Shown here piece after piece: positions 1-11,900 of a stretch of DNA of 64,000 nucleotides (positions are counted from its first letter, which is position 1; every line of letters begins with the position of its first letter). The position numbers were made by a program, and so were the translations under genes. Origin of the DNA: Apostichopus japonicus (taxonomy: Eukaryota; Echinodermata; Holothuroidea; Aspidochirotida; Stichopodidae); assembly GCF_037975245.1 (NCBI RefSeq), contig NC_092565.1, positions 14,105,499-14,169,498 of the forward strand. The letters are read 5' to 3'. The notes under the pieces were generated by a model, which was not told where the DNA came from, made no database searches, and saw only the letters and a program-made list of their open reading frames with translations.

Positions 1-775
1 GTCATGTTGGAACTGGTAAAGGTTAACTGAGGTCAACAGGTGTCTAAGTCTGAACACCTTTTAAACATGATAACTCCAAAATTAAAGCTACAATTAATCT
101 GTAAATTCTCCAATGCTATGATTTTCTTTTGGTGAACGTACTTTGGTCAAGTTCAGTTTAGTTTTGTGAAGGGGCTCTATACTGTAGGTCTTCAAGTCAT
201 CCAGGAAATGAAATCTGCTTCAAAGAGTTGATAGTCTTGCTGAAACACACTCAAGCAGGCCCTTATTAGTCTCCACCTTCTGAGCTTCAAGGGATCAACA
301 GGTTAACTCTAATGGTGGGAACAAATATGCTCAAGGGCTCTACAGGTTATCTCAAATGGTCTCAAAAATTGGCCATTTTCTCTATGATATATACTAGATG
401 ACTTTTGCTTTAGCAGTAACTTGTGAAATATTTCACAGTGTATAAACAATACCATAAAGAGCTCTCATTCATTAATAACACGTATTAAAGGGATGATTGC
501 AATGTGGCAGAGCTGATGTGCTAGCTCAAAATTGGGAAAATACAAGGATATTGAAACACTTGGAATATAAATTCTATACTATAAAAGCATTACCAGTGGA
601 TTAAATGGTTGATGCCCACAGGGGAATGCTAAAAATAAGAGCTGAAAATCTCTGATCTTTTCTTGCTCTCACTGGAAAAGTCTTAACTCACTCGCACTAC
701 ATTACTCCGATAGTTATTTGGAATTTTGAGCAAATTGTATTTCAAGGAATCACAAAGCCAACTGGCTTTCTGTTT
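1..775 (+). repeat. Dispersed repeat family A, copy 1 (5' truncated by the window)
   Basis: The first 775 bases align by eye with 19555-20070: both carry the aggtcaacagg, aacatgataactc, taattaatctgt and ttctccaatgctatgatttt words in the same order, and both end near ggaatcacaaag. The copy continues off the left edge of the window. It carries an extra stretch around 440-610 that copy 2 lacks. No coding potential is seen. Family assignment rests on sequence sharing only; I cannot name a known transposon class. Confidence 0.7.
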
Positions 776-3360
776 TTTTATTTGTTTTTTTTTTTTTGCG
801 GTAGCATGATCCCCCTCACCTTGTCGCCATGGATACTTGCATGTCTTTTTTTGTTTTCCAACCATCAGTGTCGGGAGTGTCCTTAGTCCGACTTCACCAC
901 GATGCCATTCTGGGAGAGACATCCACCAAACCAAGAGCTGGCAGCATGACTGAGTTTGATCAACCCCACAAACACTAGTAAGACAGCTCTCTGTCTGAGA
1001 ACCAGGTGGACACTCTACCAGAAGACATATATGTCTCTTTCATTGATAAACAAGTAAAAAAAAAACGTTTTTTATGCAAAATTATTATTGTTTTTTTCTT
1101 TTTCTTCATACGGTATTTTAGGTGAAAAAGGGTGGATTTCTTATACCATTGGTTTTGAGACTAAAAAGAGGTCAGAAAGTGTGTGCACTGCCTTCAGCTC
1201 AATTTTCTTTGAAAAATCACAAAAAACGTATTATGCATACAGTAAAAACGGATTTGACTTTTTAGCCAGAGTAGCTCTCATTTAGTTCAGTCTAAGACTT
1301 TCAGGTTCAGGTTTTATCACTTAAAAATCATCGTAAGATGTTCAGGGAAACATCACAAAATGTAAATACAAAGCACTCTTCAGCCTGTCTTATTGTGTCC
1401 TGTTTTTTCTTCTTTTTTTCCCATGTGTTTTGTTTTTCTCCATTTTTTGGATGGAGGGATTAAAACAATTGAAAGAAATGAGAATAAGCACTGCTATGAG
1501 TGGTTGGCTTTTTTGAAGGCTGGATTCTGTACCCCTTTTAAGCCTGTTTCACCTTGGGGGGGGGGGAGGAGGGGAGAGATGCTTTAAGATGATAGTGGCA
1601 TTAAAAAAAAGTCTGTGATATTCAACTAAAAGACACACAATCTCTTGTATTGAATGGTTGTCAATGTTTTGAAAATCAAACAGAGATCATACTGTTTGAA
1701 ACAAGAAAAATGCTCTGCAAAGTTCATCTGCCAGAGCACCTTCCCTGTGAAGTCTTTCTTTGTAGAATGGGATGAGTGACAATTTGATAGTCAAGCTGCT
1801 CAGGGAAACCACATCGTTCTTTAGTAAAACACAACCAAATATTCCAAACCTTGCTGTTAGTTTATGATTAAATAAAGTATTCAGATGCAATGAATCTTAG
1901 CTTTGCTTTAATAGCATCCACCCCCTCCTCCACCCCATCTATCCTAATGCTATCTCTCTCTCTGTCTCCCTGGTATTCCTTAGTAACTTTCTAAATATTA
2001 TGATATTAAATAGTGACAAGGTTATCCAAAAAAGCATGTCTTTTATTACCATTGAAGGATGATGGGATCGAGGGGGGAGGTTGGAGGCATACAGCCATGT
2101 TAAGCAGTCTCTTGTAGCTGAAGCAAACAGAAAATGTTTCACTGGTGTTTCACAATCTTCATTTGACCGCTAGTAATCTAGTTAACTTAGTATCTCTACA
2201 GGAAACATCCTTTAGTATTGATATAGAGTGTCTTTGTCCTATGAAATACTACACATTGTTACTTCCATGTTCACCAATTAATACATGGTGGCCTTACACT
2301 TCAATGATGTAATGATTTCACTTAAATCCGTTTTCATTCTCTTCCCATTTCATTGTTTTATTTTAATAAAAAAGAAACTTGCCTGTAATCCAATGATTTT
2401 TAAAACTTGCTGAAATTATTAACTTCTAGTGAAATCGTTTCCATTCCTTGCCCTTAGTTAACAATTTGATATCTCGCAATGCCACAGTTTGTATATAACA
2501 ACTGTCAATGAACTCCTGAAAATTGACTAAAGTACTTCAATTTAGTCCTATTGCTCCCTCAGCTTCTAAAATTGATTAACAACTCCCCCCTCCCACCCCC
2601 CCTCACCTGACCCTCTTCCTTACCAAATGGATGAGTAACATATCTTGGTCATTTTAAATGATCATCTCCTTACCCTTGGAAGCTGTTTCCCTTGTCTCTT
2701 TAAGAAACTCAAATTTGGGAGCAATTTTCTTTTTTTCTTTTGACACTTTGATCTTCTAGTCTTGATTGTATGTAATTGGAATTTTAATTTGTAAATTGCT
2801 TTAAAGAATTTTACTTAATTTCTCCATCTTCAGAAGACTGGCTTTTAAATTTTATTCAAGATATATTGTTACCAATTAAATACTTTGTTTCCTTTTTTTT
2901 TTAGTCTGATTTTGGTTAAAAACTTAAAATCTTTACATTTTAGTTGTTCCTCCACATTTATGGTAATGCCCAAACTGGTCAAGCCAACCTATAATTTTTG
3001 TGGAAACAAATCTTTATATTATGATTGATATAAGAGATGATTAAATTTGGATGTATGCATACTTCACTTTGTTTGTCTCTTATTTTGCTTGATTATTATT
3101 AATTCTTTAGAGTTTGAGTTAGTACAGCCCTCGATGTCTATCTGTATTTCCACCCCTTTACCGTCCTTTCTCCACCCACCCACTCTTTATCTTTTGAGAA
3201 ACTTAAGTTAAAATGGAGGTTTCATTCTAACTACCTCTTCCAAAGTATAAGTGGTTGTTCCCTTGGTGGGTGACTGTCCCTAGATTGTTTGTACCGTCCT
3301 GGATAAAATTCTTGCGGAAATTGTGGTTCCATGTACTGTCCCGGTTGATTGCTAGTATCG
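776..3360. other. Non-coding AT-rich stretch
   Basis: I see no gene here. The open frames are short, unconserved in look and interrupted. It holds T-rich and pyrimidine runs, a G run at about 1557-1567 and C-rich stretches near 1920-1935 and 2585-2600. No paired terminal repeats or target duplications were found. Confidence 0.5.
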
Positions 3361-3489
3361 CCTGAACTTAAAGGCATTGAAGACTCACCCTAAACCTTGT
3401 GCGGCCGTCTGAAAAAGTTAACTTTCCGTTGCTTGCAAGTGACTTTTTGGTTCCTTGCTTTAGCAAAAGGAACCTATGCAGTCAGGTTG

Positions 3490-3490
<1 letters not shown>

Positions 3491-3528
<38 letters not shown>

Positions 3529-3546
3529 TATGTGTGTGTGTGTGTG
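3491..3546. repeat. (GT)n microsatellite
   Basis: About 56 bases of nearly pure GT with TATG interruptions. It stands at the left edge of the AGGTCA satellite, as a GT-rich tract also does at the start of family A copies 2 and 3. Confidence 0.95.
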
Positions 3547-3599
3547 CGTCTGTGACGCTTGGGTACGCTCTATCTCAATAAGGGAATGTTGGATTGAGG

Positions 3600-5990
3600 C
3601 CAAACTTGGACTATAGATCCGCCATATGGAGAAGGTGTGCCCTATTGTTTTTGGTGCTCACAAAGGTCACCAAAGGTCAGTTATGGTCCAAAAACCGAAA
3701 ATATTAAAACTGCAATAACTCCCAGTGCCAATGTGCGACAAGGTTGATATTTTGGGACAAGTTGTGAACTGGTTAGGGGAACATTTTCAAACTTAACGGT
3801 CATGTGATCCGAGGTCACCAAAGGTCAATTAATGATAAAGAACTAGTATTTTTGCGATAACTTGAGAACGAATTGTCCGTTTGGGTTGGGAGTTGCCTCA
3901 ATGTGATCCAATTGTCGACCCGCATCTTGGTGACCCTTGACCTCAATTTGACCTCTGGTGACCTTTTCGTGTTTTTGGGATTTTTACAGTTTCGATGCTA
4001 TTTTCAGATGTCAAAGGTACCTTCTGATCATAAATGTCAATAGGTTGACCCCGTGTGACCTTTATGTGCGAAGTTATATGAGGTCAAAGTTTTTCGGTCG
4101 GAGTTAGGACGGTTGTACAGACTTTTCGTTTTGTTTTTTGGAATCAGGAGATTAAACTACATCTGAAACCAAGGTCAAAAGGTCAAAGGTCACATTAGAA
4201 AAAATGTGCTTATTTTGGGAGGAAACGAGCAAAAAAGAAAATGTTTGGTTTTGATGCTAGATTTGGATATCAAAGGTACCTTCCGATCAAAAATGTCAAT
4301 TGGTTGACACCCGTGTGACCTTCGTGTGCGAAGTTATACGAGGTCAAAGTTAATTTTGAGACATTTAATGCAACAACTCCCAGTTCCAAGGTGTGACATG
4401 GTTGATATTTTTGGACAAGTTGCAAATGGTATAGGGGAATATTTTCAAACTTAACGGTCATGTGATCCGAGGTCACCAAAGGTCAATTAATGTCAAAACA
4501 CTAGTATTTTGGGGGTAGAAAATGGGCAAAGAAAAAAATGTTTGAATTTTTATAGTTTGATGCTCTAATTTAGGTCTCATCAATCAAAAATGTCAATAAG
4601 TTGACCCAAGGTGACCTTTGTACGTTAAGTTATATGAGGTCAAAGTTAATTTTCAGACATTTAGTGTAATAATTCCCAGTGCCAAGGTGTTACACAGTTG
4701 ATATTTTGAGACAAGTTGCAAATGGTATAGGGGAATATTTTCAAACTTAACGGTCATGTGATCCGAGGTCACCAAAGGTCAATTAATGATAAAAAACTAG
4801 TATTTTTACGATAACTTGAGAACAAATTGTCCGTTAGGGTTGGGAGTTGCTTCAATGTAATCCAATTGTCGACCCGCATCTGGGTGACCCTTGACCTCAA
4901 TTTGACCTCTGGTGACCTTTTTAGTGTTTTGTTGATTTTTACAGTTTCGATGCTATTTTCAGATGTTAAAGGTAACTTCTGATCATAAATGTCAATAGGT
5001 TGACCCCGTGTGACCTTCGTGTGCGAAGTTATATGAGGTCAAAGTCAATTTTCAGACATTTAATGCAATAACTCCCAGTTCCAAGGTGTGACAAGGTTGA
5101 TATTTTTGGAGTAGTTGCAAATGGTATAGGGGAATATTTTCAAATTTAACGGTTATGTGATACAAGGTCACCAAAGGTCAATTAATGATAAAAAACTAGT
5201 ATTTTTGGGACAACTTGAGAACAAATTGTCCGTTAGGGTTGGGAGTTGCTTCAATGTAATCCAATTGCCGACCCGCATCTGGGTGACCCTTGACCTCAAT
5301 TTGACCTCTGGTGACCTTTTCGTGTTTTGGGGATTTTTACAGTTTCGATGCTATTTTCAGATGTTAAAGGTACCTTCTGATCATAAATGTCAATGGGTTG
5401 ACCCCCATTTGACCTTCGTGTGCAAAGTTATTTGAGGTCAAAGTTAATTTTCACACATTTAATGCAATAACTCCCAGTGCCAAGGTGTGACAAGGTTGAT
5501 TTTTTTGGACAAGTTGCAAATGGTATAGGGGAATATCTTCAAACTTAACAGTCATGTGATCCAAGGTCACCAAAGGTCAGCTAATGTTAAAAAAGTAGTA
5601 TTATGGGGGGAGAAAATGGGCAAAGAAAAAACGTTTGCAATTTTTATATTTTGATGCTATATTCACGTCTCACCGATCAAAAATGTCAACATGTTGACCT
5701 CAGGGTGACCTTTGTGTTTTACGTTACATACAAGTTCAAAGTTAATTTTTTGACATTTAATGCAATTAAATCTCAATGCCAAGGTGTGACATGGTTGATA
5801 TTTTGGGACAAGTTGTGAATGGAGTGGTGGAACATTTTGAAACTTAAAGGTCATGTCATCTGAGGTCACCATTGTTATCATATCTGTTGACACGCTTGTA
5901 GGTGTCTTATATTTCTTACACTTTCGACGCCATATTTAGATCTCAAAAGTGCCTTTTGATAAAAAAATCCGATCACATTTTGTGATCACA
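3600..5990 (+). repeat. AGGTCA-rich minisatellite, about 300 and 400 bp units
   Basis: A shared anchor, aggtcaccaaaggtca with its variants, recurs at 3812, 4470, 4766, 5165, 5563 and (partly) 5857. The intervals are 658, 296, 399, 398 and 294 bases. The long units carry an extra block with gacccttgacctcaatttg that the short units lack. Between anchors the units share ttcaaacttaacggtcatg, caatttgacctctggtgacc and gtcaataggttgacc. The short open frames here are shadows of the repeat and have no recognisable product. The array lies inside a TTAA MITE. Confidence 0.92.
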
Positions 5991-6411
5991 AAAGTGTTGG
6001 TTACTTTATGGGAACATGTAGGACCACAATTACTTGGACTTTTTCAGCCCAATCTTGCTTGATAATATTAATGTATATTGTCATATACCCCAAGCAAGGA
6101 ACCACAGTGCCCTTGGGCTCTTGTTTGTTTGTGTCGCTACAAAATGCAGACAGTAATGAAAAGTGATACTTCGTTATCTTTTATCTAGACCTGATATGTC
6201 CTTCGCTGCTATTATATGTACATGTTATATGTATTGACTGTGCACTAGTGTCTAAATACCGACGGTAGCAAGCTGTGTGTGTATTTTCTGGGATCGATGG
6301 TGGTGTCTAACACTTCTGTTACACTTCATTCGAAACTAGGTCAGATTACCGGCTTGAGACGTTTGTTTGTGCGCGAGTCTTCACACCCTTTAACTCAAAT
6401 TAGTGAAAATA

Positions 6412-7061
6412 GGGGTGTTACTAAAACGAATGACAATTGCGTTGCACAAAGCGAATGACAATATGTTGTACACACTAAAAAAATGCGTTGACTAAAACGA
6501 ATGACAATAATATGACAGCACAGACATTTGCTTCAACCGGATATCACAGTTCAGACTTCGTGGGTATCTAGATCTAGTAAAGTACGGACAAGATAAAAAC
6601 GCACCTTATAGTAAGCGAAATTGTAAGTCTGATATTAAAAAGTAAATTTAACGTCATTTTTCCGATATTAATTGTTAGAAACTAACAATACTATAATCTT
6701 GAAACGGCTTCAGTTATCTTTCTATGTAAATCTATACAGAGGTAAAAAGCACAGCACTCAAGCGCATTCTCACACAAAATCTTTCCCTGTGGTTTCTATC
6801 CGTAAATTACACCAAAACCCTACAACCACGTAACATGCGATTTTCCTCAATCATTTTTGGGCAGAAAACCAATAACCGCATTTACTCCACTCCGTTAATC
6901 ATTCTATCTCCACTCAACACTGTCCTTCGTTGTCATTCGTTGTCATTCGCTGTCATTCGCTGTCATTCGCTGTCATTCGCTGTCATTCGCAAATGATAAT
7001 TTACCCTGTACAAAGTCAATTGTCATTCGGTCATTCGCTGTCATTCGTTTTAGTTTGTCCC
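6412..7061. mobile_element. 650 bp MITE with 8 bp target duplication TGAAAATA
   Basis: The left end reads GGGGTGTTACTAAAACG and the right end CGTTTTAGTTTGTCCC, so the termini are inverted copies with a short mismatch block (ACTAAAACGAATGACA is exact). TGAAAATA is present immediately outside both ends (6404-6411 and 7062-7069). Inside the right end are seven 10-mers of the form TGTCATTCGC (6921-6990), and the left arm has the inverse (GCGAATGACA) dispersed near 6430-6510. No coding sequence. An 8 bp duplication fits hAT-type or other 8 bp cutters; the class is not settled. Confidence 0.85.
6921..6990. repeat. 10 bp tandem repeat TGTCATTCGC, seven copies
   Basis: Seven consecutive decamers. 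The first two differ at one or two positions and the last five are identical. Further single copies of TCATTCG lie at 7021-7047. The array is subterminal within the 650 bp MITE. Confidence 0.95.
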
Positions 7062-7095
7062 TGAAAATAGTCTGTATCACATATTTGAAAGATAA

Positions 7096-7635
7096 CAGAC
7101 CCGTCAACTCTCCCGGTTTTAACGGGAGACTCCCAGTTTTTACCCGAATCTCCCGGTTTCATATTCTATTCTCCCGGTTTTTTAATGTTTCATCACTTGC
7201 GATATTTCTGAAAATAGCCAACAATTAGTCCTCTGCTTAGTAATTCCCCACAGTGACGCTGAACAGGAAAGGCTATTCAGTGTAGTTCGCATGAACAAGA
7301 CAGACAGTCGGTCAAGTCTCAAGCTTGATGGGACTCTATCTAGCATACTAGGCATGAAGACACAGTACCCAGAGTCCACTGTTCCATGTTACAAATGGAA
7401 GCCTACTAAAGAAACCCTGTAGGAAGCGAAGCGAACTGCTGTAAACTACAACAAGAAACACTGATTGGATGATTCTCTCACGGTATTGCATAAGTAGACT
7501 ATACTTATTTAGGAGTATTTATATCATTTCAGTTGAAAATTACCAACCTCCCTATTTTCCCCTTATTCTCCCTATTTTTTGGCCCTGAAAAATGTTATTC
7601 TTCCTATTTTGGGGTCAAACAGGTTGACAGGTCTG
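7096..7635 (+). mobile_element. 540 bp element with CAGACC termini and a hAT transposase relic
   Basis: The ends CAGACCCGTCAAC (7096) and GTTGACAGGTCTG (to 7635) are inverted copies with one mismatch. AGATAA flanks both ends directly (7090-7095 and 7636-7641). The interior contains repeated ctcccggtttt motifs on the left, matching cctccctattttcc motifs on the right, and a decayed transposase C-terminus between them. It looks like an internally deleted derivative of an autonomous element. The six-base duplication is shorter than the eight expected for hAT, so the boundary or class needs care. Confidence 0.7.
7201..7464 (+). pseudogene. Relic of a hAT-family transposase C-terminal dimerisation region
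   Basis: The frame from 7201 reads through a motif IPHSDAEQERLFSVVRMNKT (from about 7243), which resembles the hAT C-terminal dimerisation motif (usually a PHSNADxERxFS-like stretch), followed by a typical basic/serine tail. An in-frame TAG at 7420-7422 breaks the tail and a TGA closes the frame at 7462-7464. No start codon, zinc finger or catalytic region is present, so it cannot encode an active enzyme. It sits inside the 540 bp CAGACC-ended element. Alternative: a fragment of a domesticated hAT-like host gene, but the terminal repeats favour a transposon. Confidence 0.72.
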
Positions 7636-7641
7636 AGATAA

Positions 7642-8888
7642 ACAATAAGGTTATAATGAACTTTGCAGAGCGCATAATGAAAATATTCTGACAATCACAA
7701 CCACCTGGTATGATCAGCCTCCTGGAGTATATATGAGAGTGAATGTGGTAATGTCTGAACTGATATGCATATAAGAGTAGGATTCAGTGGGGACTGTTTT
7801 GACCTATTTCCTAGTCTTTAAATGCCTCATGCACCGTTTGCAGTTTGTTTTTTTCTTGGGAAGACCCCTATATATGGGAATCATATTTAAGAACCCCAGG
7901 GCCTAAAATCTTACCTGGATCTAGAACCCACGTGTCTTCATCTGAATAAACCATGAACATTTTGAAGAAGAAAAAACAGAATTAAATGATCAAAAAGTCC
8001 AACTTTGAATGGCAAAGTTGAAACCAAGTCAGAGCAGGGAAGAAAACTCCTAACTCTACCAGAGTATTTGCCATTATTTGGCCACATGATTACAATAACT
8101 TCCCCAAACAACCCACCCCCACCTCACACACACACTTTGAGAAGCATATCAGTACCCATAGAAATGTGTAGACAAAGGCCCTCAATAACTACCAGTCTGT
8201 CAGGGGAGTGGGTTTTGCTGAAGCGAGTGCTCCCTTGTAAAGGTAATAGATTCATAAGAATTATGAAAAAATGGGGGAATAGTCGGTTGAAATTTCGGAT
8301 ACCATGATGCCTCTGAAGCAGCTAAGACAAGGTGAAGGTGGCGTACTCCTATTAGCGTCTATAACAATCCTGTTTCAGGAAAAGTGCCAATAAGGATCAG
8401 GAAAACAACTTTTTCGCTATGATCAATTAAGATCTGCTTTTTTTTGTGGCTTGGATGTTAAAGATCATGAATAGAAGCACATGTTGTGCAAAAATTGAGG
8501 CAATTTTAGTCCTCCCAGGAGTAGCGTACAAAAATTGTTTACGACCGAGTAAAGAGGTTTGTTTACAAGTGCCAAAACTTGCTCTCATAACAAAAATCTG
8601 AATGGTCATGATAAATTGATGGTGCCATGAAAGGTCAGCTATTCAGTGATGGGTAGCGTTTAGCTAGTAAGGACTTCTATCTACACTTAGATACCACATT
8701 ACTTTTGTGATTTAGTGTGTAAGTCAATGGAACTTTTAAAGGGCGTAAGCTACCTATAGAGATTGGCGTTCCTTACTTTCGAGGGTGCATTCAACTTCTA
8801 AATTGCTCTGACGGGTTCATATGTGTGATCGATCGTCCGCGGCGGGAATTACACAAATTTGCAGTAGACACAATTTTAAATTTTTATC
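7642..8888. other. 5' flank of GINS4
   Basis: No gene is seen. The last 60 bases before the GINS4 start contain a CpG-bearing stretch (gatcgatcgtccgcggcggg, about 8827-8846) in an otherwise AT-rich region. This may mark the promoter or 5'UTR. An in-frame TAA at 8877-8879 precedes the start codon. No TATA box is evident. Confidence 0.45.
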
Positions 8889-8987
8889 ATGTCGACTCCT
8901 GATGAAAGCTATGAAGAACAAGATGAAGACAGTGAAGAAGAAGAAGTGGAAATGACGGCAGCTGAAGCTCTTGCTAAGTTAGAAGAG
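8889..8987 (+). CDS. GINS4: GINS4 exon 1 (start codon, acidic N-terminus)
   Basis: 33 codons from ATG, rich in Glu and Asp, ending AAEALAKLEE, which matches the helix that opens the SLD5 domain. The donor is GAG|GTAAGT and the exon ends in phase 0. Confidence 0.93.
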
Positions 8988-11900
8988 GTAAGTCTGACGA
9001 ACTAGTAAGGCTGCAGCATATATCATGTTATAACCCCTAGGCTATGCCTTACCTACTTTCAGTGTGGCCTAGCCTAGGGAGGGCTATGCTAAGCCTATTC
9101 TTCAAATGGATTGAATTTGCATTTAATCAAGTAATGTTCAGACAAAAGACTGCCAGTATCATGTTTAGTTCATACTTCAAAAGGAAAGTTGGCTAGGTAT
9201 TTCTCCTGAGGATCTGATAGGAAATAGTAGACAGGCACTATGGCCTAGGCCTATGCAAAACTGCAGTGTTACAACACTTTATGCATGTTACACAAATACA
9301 TGCAACTCTGCAGGTGCCAACCCCATATAGTTTGGTTTAAAGACTTTGCACTGGATATTTTCCGGAAGGTCAGGTGGGAGCAGCGGTGGAGGCCATTATC
9401 ACTGCAGCATTGGCATTGCAAAACAAAGTTGTTAAAACTTGTTTCCCAACAACATAGAATCAATCCATTATTCCCTATTCATCCTAACTAAGGATGTGTT
9501 CAATCACTATTCTTTCAATGTTTCTAGTTCAATTTACATTGATTTCATGAATACACTAGAAGCTTTGTTAAAAGTAAAATTCTGCAGACATGAAAAATTA
9601 CAGCAAATGAGATGTTTCTGAAACTAACAACCAGGCATCCAGTTGGAACAGCTGCAGTTATAATTATAAATGACGCAGTTGGATTTTCCCTTTCATCATG
9701 AATAGCAATTCCACATTCTGGGAATAATATAAATTTGGGTTTGATATCATGTACAACACTCATAACATAACAAGAACTGGAAATTGCAAACAACAATATC
9801 CAGGAATGATTTAATGTTCAAATTTTGTGTAGCACTTTTGAAGGCTCTGAACTTTGTCTCTTAAAAAGTATTATGGTTTCTGTGATCAGCAAGTTGTTAT
9901 GCATGTTTGCACTCGTACAGTACTGTATAGCAAGTTCCCCATTTTGCATGACTAAAATGGCAATGTGATGCCAGATAAATTATTCCCTGAATATTCTCGC
10001 TTAGCTGTGTGCTTCTACTGTAAGCACAGGCTCATTTTGAAACCAACAGACAAAGGCAATTAAAATGCACACATGTATGTATAAGCCTGACACTGCAAAT
10101 CATTCAAAACAAATTGTTGTGAATCCTTTTGGCCAGTAGCCCATAACACCTTGTTTTACTAGTTTTGGTCAGGTACACACATCCACATATATAATTACTA
10201 ATATATTGTAAACGCAAAAATTGGTAAATTTTTTTTCTCCAATTTTTCCATTTCTCTTCGGTGTTTTCATTTAGGCTTGGCTGAACGAAAAATTTGCTCC
10301 TGATCTACTGGAATCCAAATCAGATTTGGTCGACTGCATGCTGGAACAAATAAATCAGATGGAAGAAAATTTAAGGAAATGTAAGAAGGGAGATATGAGG
10401 ATTCTGATACACAGGATGGAGGTATAGTACAACATTGTCCAAGATACATTCATTTGAAAGTGGTCTATGTATGTCTCAGCTAAATGTTGGTATTTTGTTA
10501 TGGGAAGAAAGTAACAAAGTTTGTTGAGATATTTAACAACTTTTGGCAAGTGCTATTGTTTACAAAGTAAAGTAATAACTGTTTATTCAAACTTTGTGTT
10601 TGTGTATTAACATGGAGAAATGTTTGCAAAACACAACTAGCTACTTCTTTGACAATAAAATGTCAAAAGAAGTTATTTAAGGTCAAGTATTTATTGCTGT
10701 TTTTGCATGTGAGCTTTATGACATTTTAGGCCCTGCCTTCCTGTTAGTCTGATAGGCCCTCCATACCGGTTTAATCTGGGCTTACCACTCGAACAGACTC
10801 CCTCCATTTACCCTGCAGTTCACGATTGGATTCTTGAGTGAGCAGTAGATCTGTCTCTGTGTTCACATTCATCAAGCCTAACTGTGAACTACAACTCCCA
10901 ATCGGTAACCATGCTTACAGTGCACTCAGTAACCATATCCAACAATAATTCAGCATACCCCTGTGTGTACAGTATCTCAGGCTGATGGCTGTTTCAAGTT
11001 TAAGCGTTGTTGGATTTATACAATTCTGTCTCTGTCTCTTTCAGATTGACAGGATACGATTCATCATCAGCAGTTATTTGAGGCGGAGATTAGAAAAGGT
11101 AACGTTCCATCTTCATCACCAATCTATATGATAATGCAGGATTCTAATGTTTTGTCATACACTTGTCTAACAGAAATGTTTTCCTACCTTCCCCTCATTA
11201 GTTGGATGTTTGTAACTTGTCTGAACCAGAACAAATTAAAATGTATGGTGGCACACAGAAATCTATAAAGTGGTGGTTATCATGAAAAGCCTCAAAAGTA
11301 AATCTTTTTTTGAGAGTCTCCTCTCGTACTGACAAATAATTTAATACTTACATTATGTAGACAGCTGTTGGTGTAGACATCTCAGAAAGGTAAGTTAAAA
11401 CTGCATAATAAAAGGTAATCAGAAGCAACATTGTTCCTTCATGTTTATCATGCATCTCAACAATGTATGTGAGTTTCTACAAAATGTGAATATTGCCCTC
11501 TGTCTGTAAACTGATATTGTCTTCATATATTTGTGTGGACATTAATGCAGCAATGGTGTACAGTAGGCTATCACACTGTTTCATTCCATTAAAGATGAGT
11601 GTTCATTTGGAGCGATGAGACCTAAAAATTCATTGATAGTTAGATTCTAAACCAGAAAATCCAATCAGAAGTACTTGGGGTCAGTCATAACTCATAAGGT
11701 TCTTGCCTTGTCAGTTGGTGTCATGCATAGACATTGCATAGAATGTCAAGGGATATACCAAACTGTAAGAACTGGTTGTTTGAAGGACAACCAGAAAATA
11801 TGCGTCAATTAGTTGCCTTGTAATTGCATATTGGCCACAGACCCAAGCTAGCGTTAAGGTAAAACCCTGGACTTCAAAGGTAAGTTGTACATTTTTAGTT

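Larger units (their letters stand above)
3368..6393 (+). mobile_element. TTAA-flanked MITE (family D), copy 1, split by a satellite
   Basis: The left end is TTAA followed by AGGCATTGAAGACTC (from 3368). The right end is gagtcttcacaccctTTAA (to 6393), the imperfect inverse of the left end. The same body is found whole at 47483-47849 and in reverse at 24361-24628, and each visible end abuts TTAA. A TTAA target with short inverted ends is the signature of piggyBac-type transposition, so this is probably a non-autonomous piggyBac-like MITE; that class is inference. The body is interrupted from about 3448 to about 6120 by a microsatellite plus AGGTCA satellite. Confidence 0.7.

Noticed and set aside
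6921-6990. CRISPR-like regular repeat
   Set aside because: The decamers are directly adjacent with no spacers, and the context is eukaryotic; it is a simple tandem repeat in a MITE.
8005-8307. 100-residue open frame upstream of GINS4
   Set aside because: It has low-complexity PPPPH-type sequence, no domain and no splice context; it reads as a chance frame.
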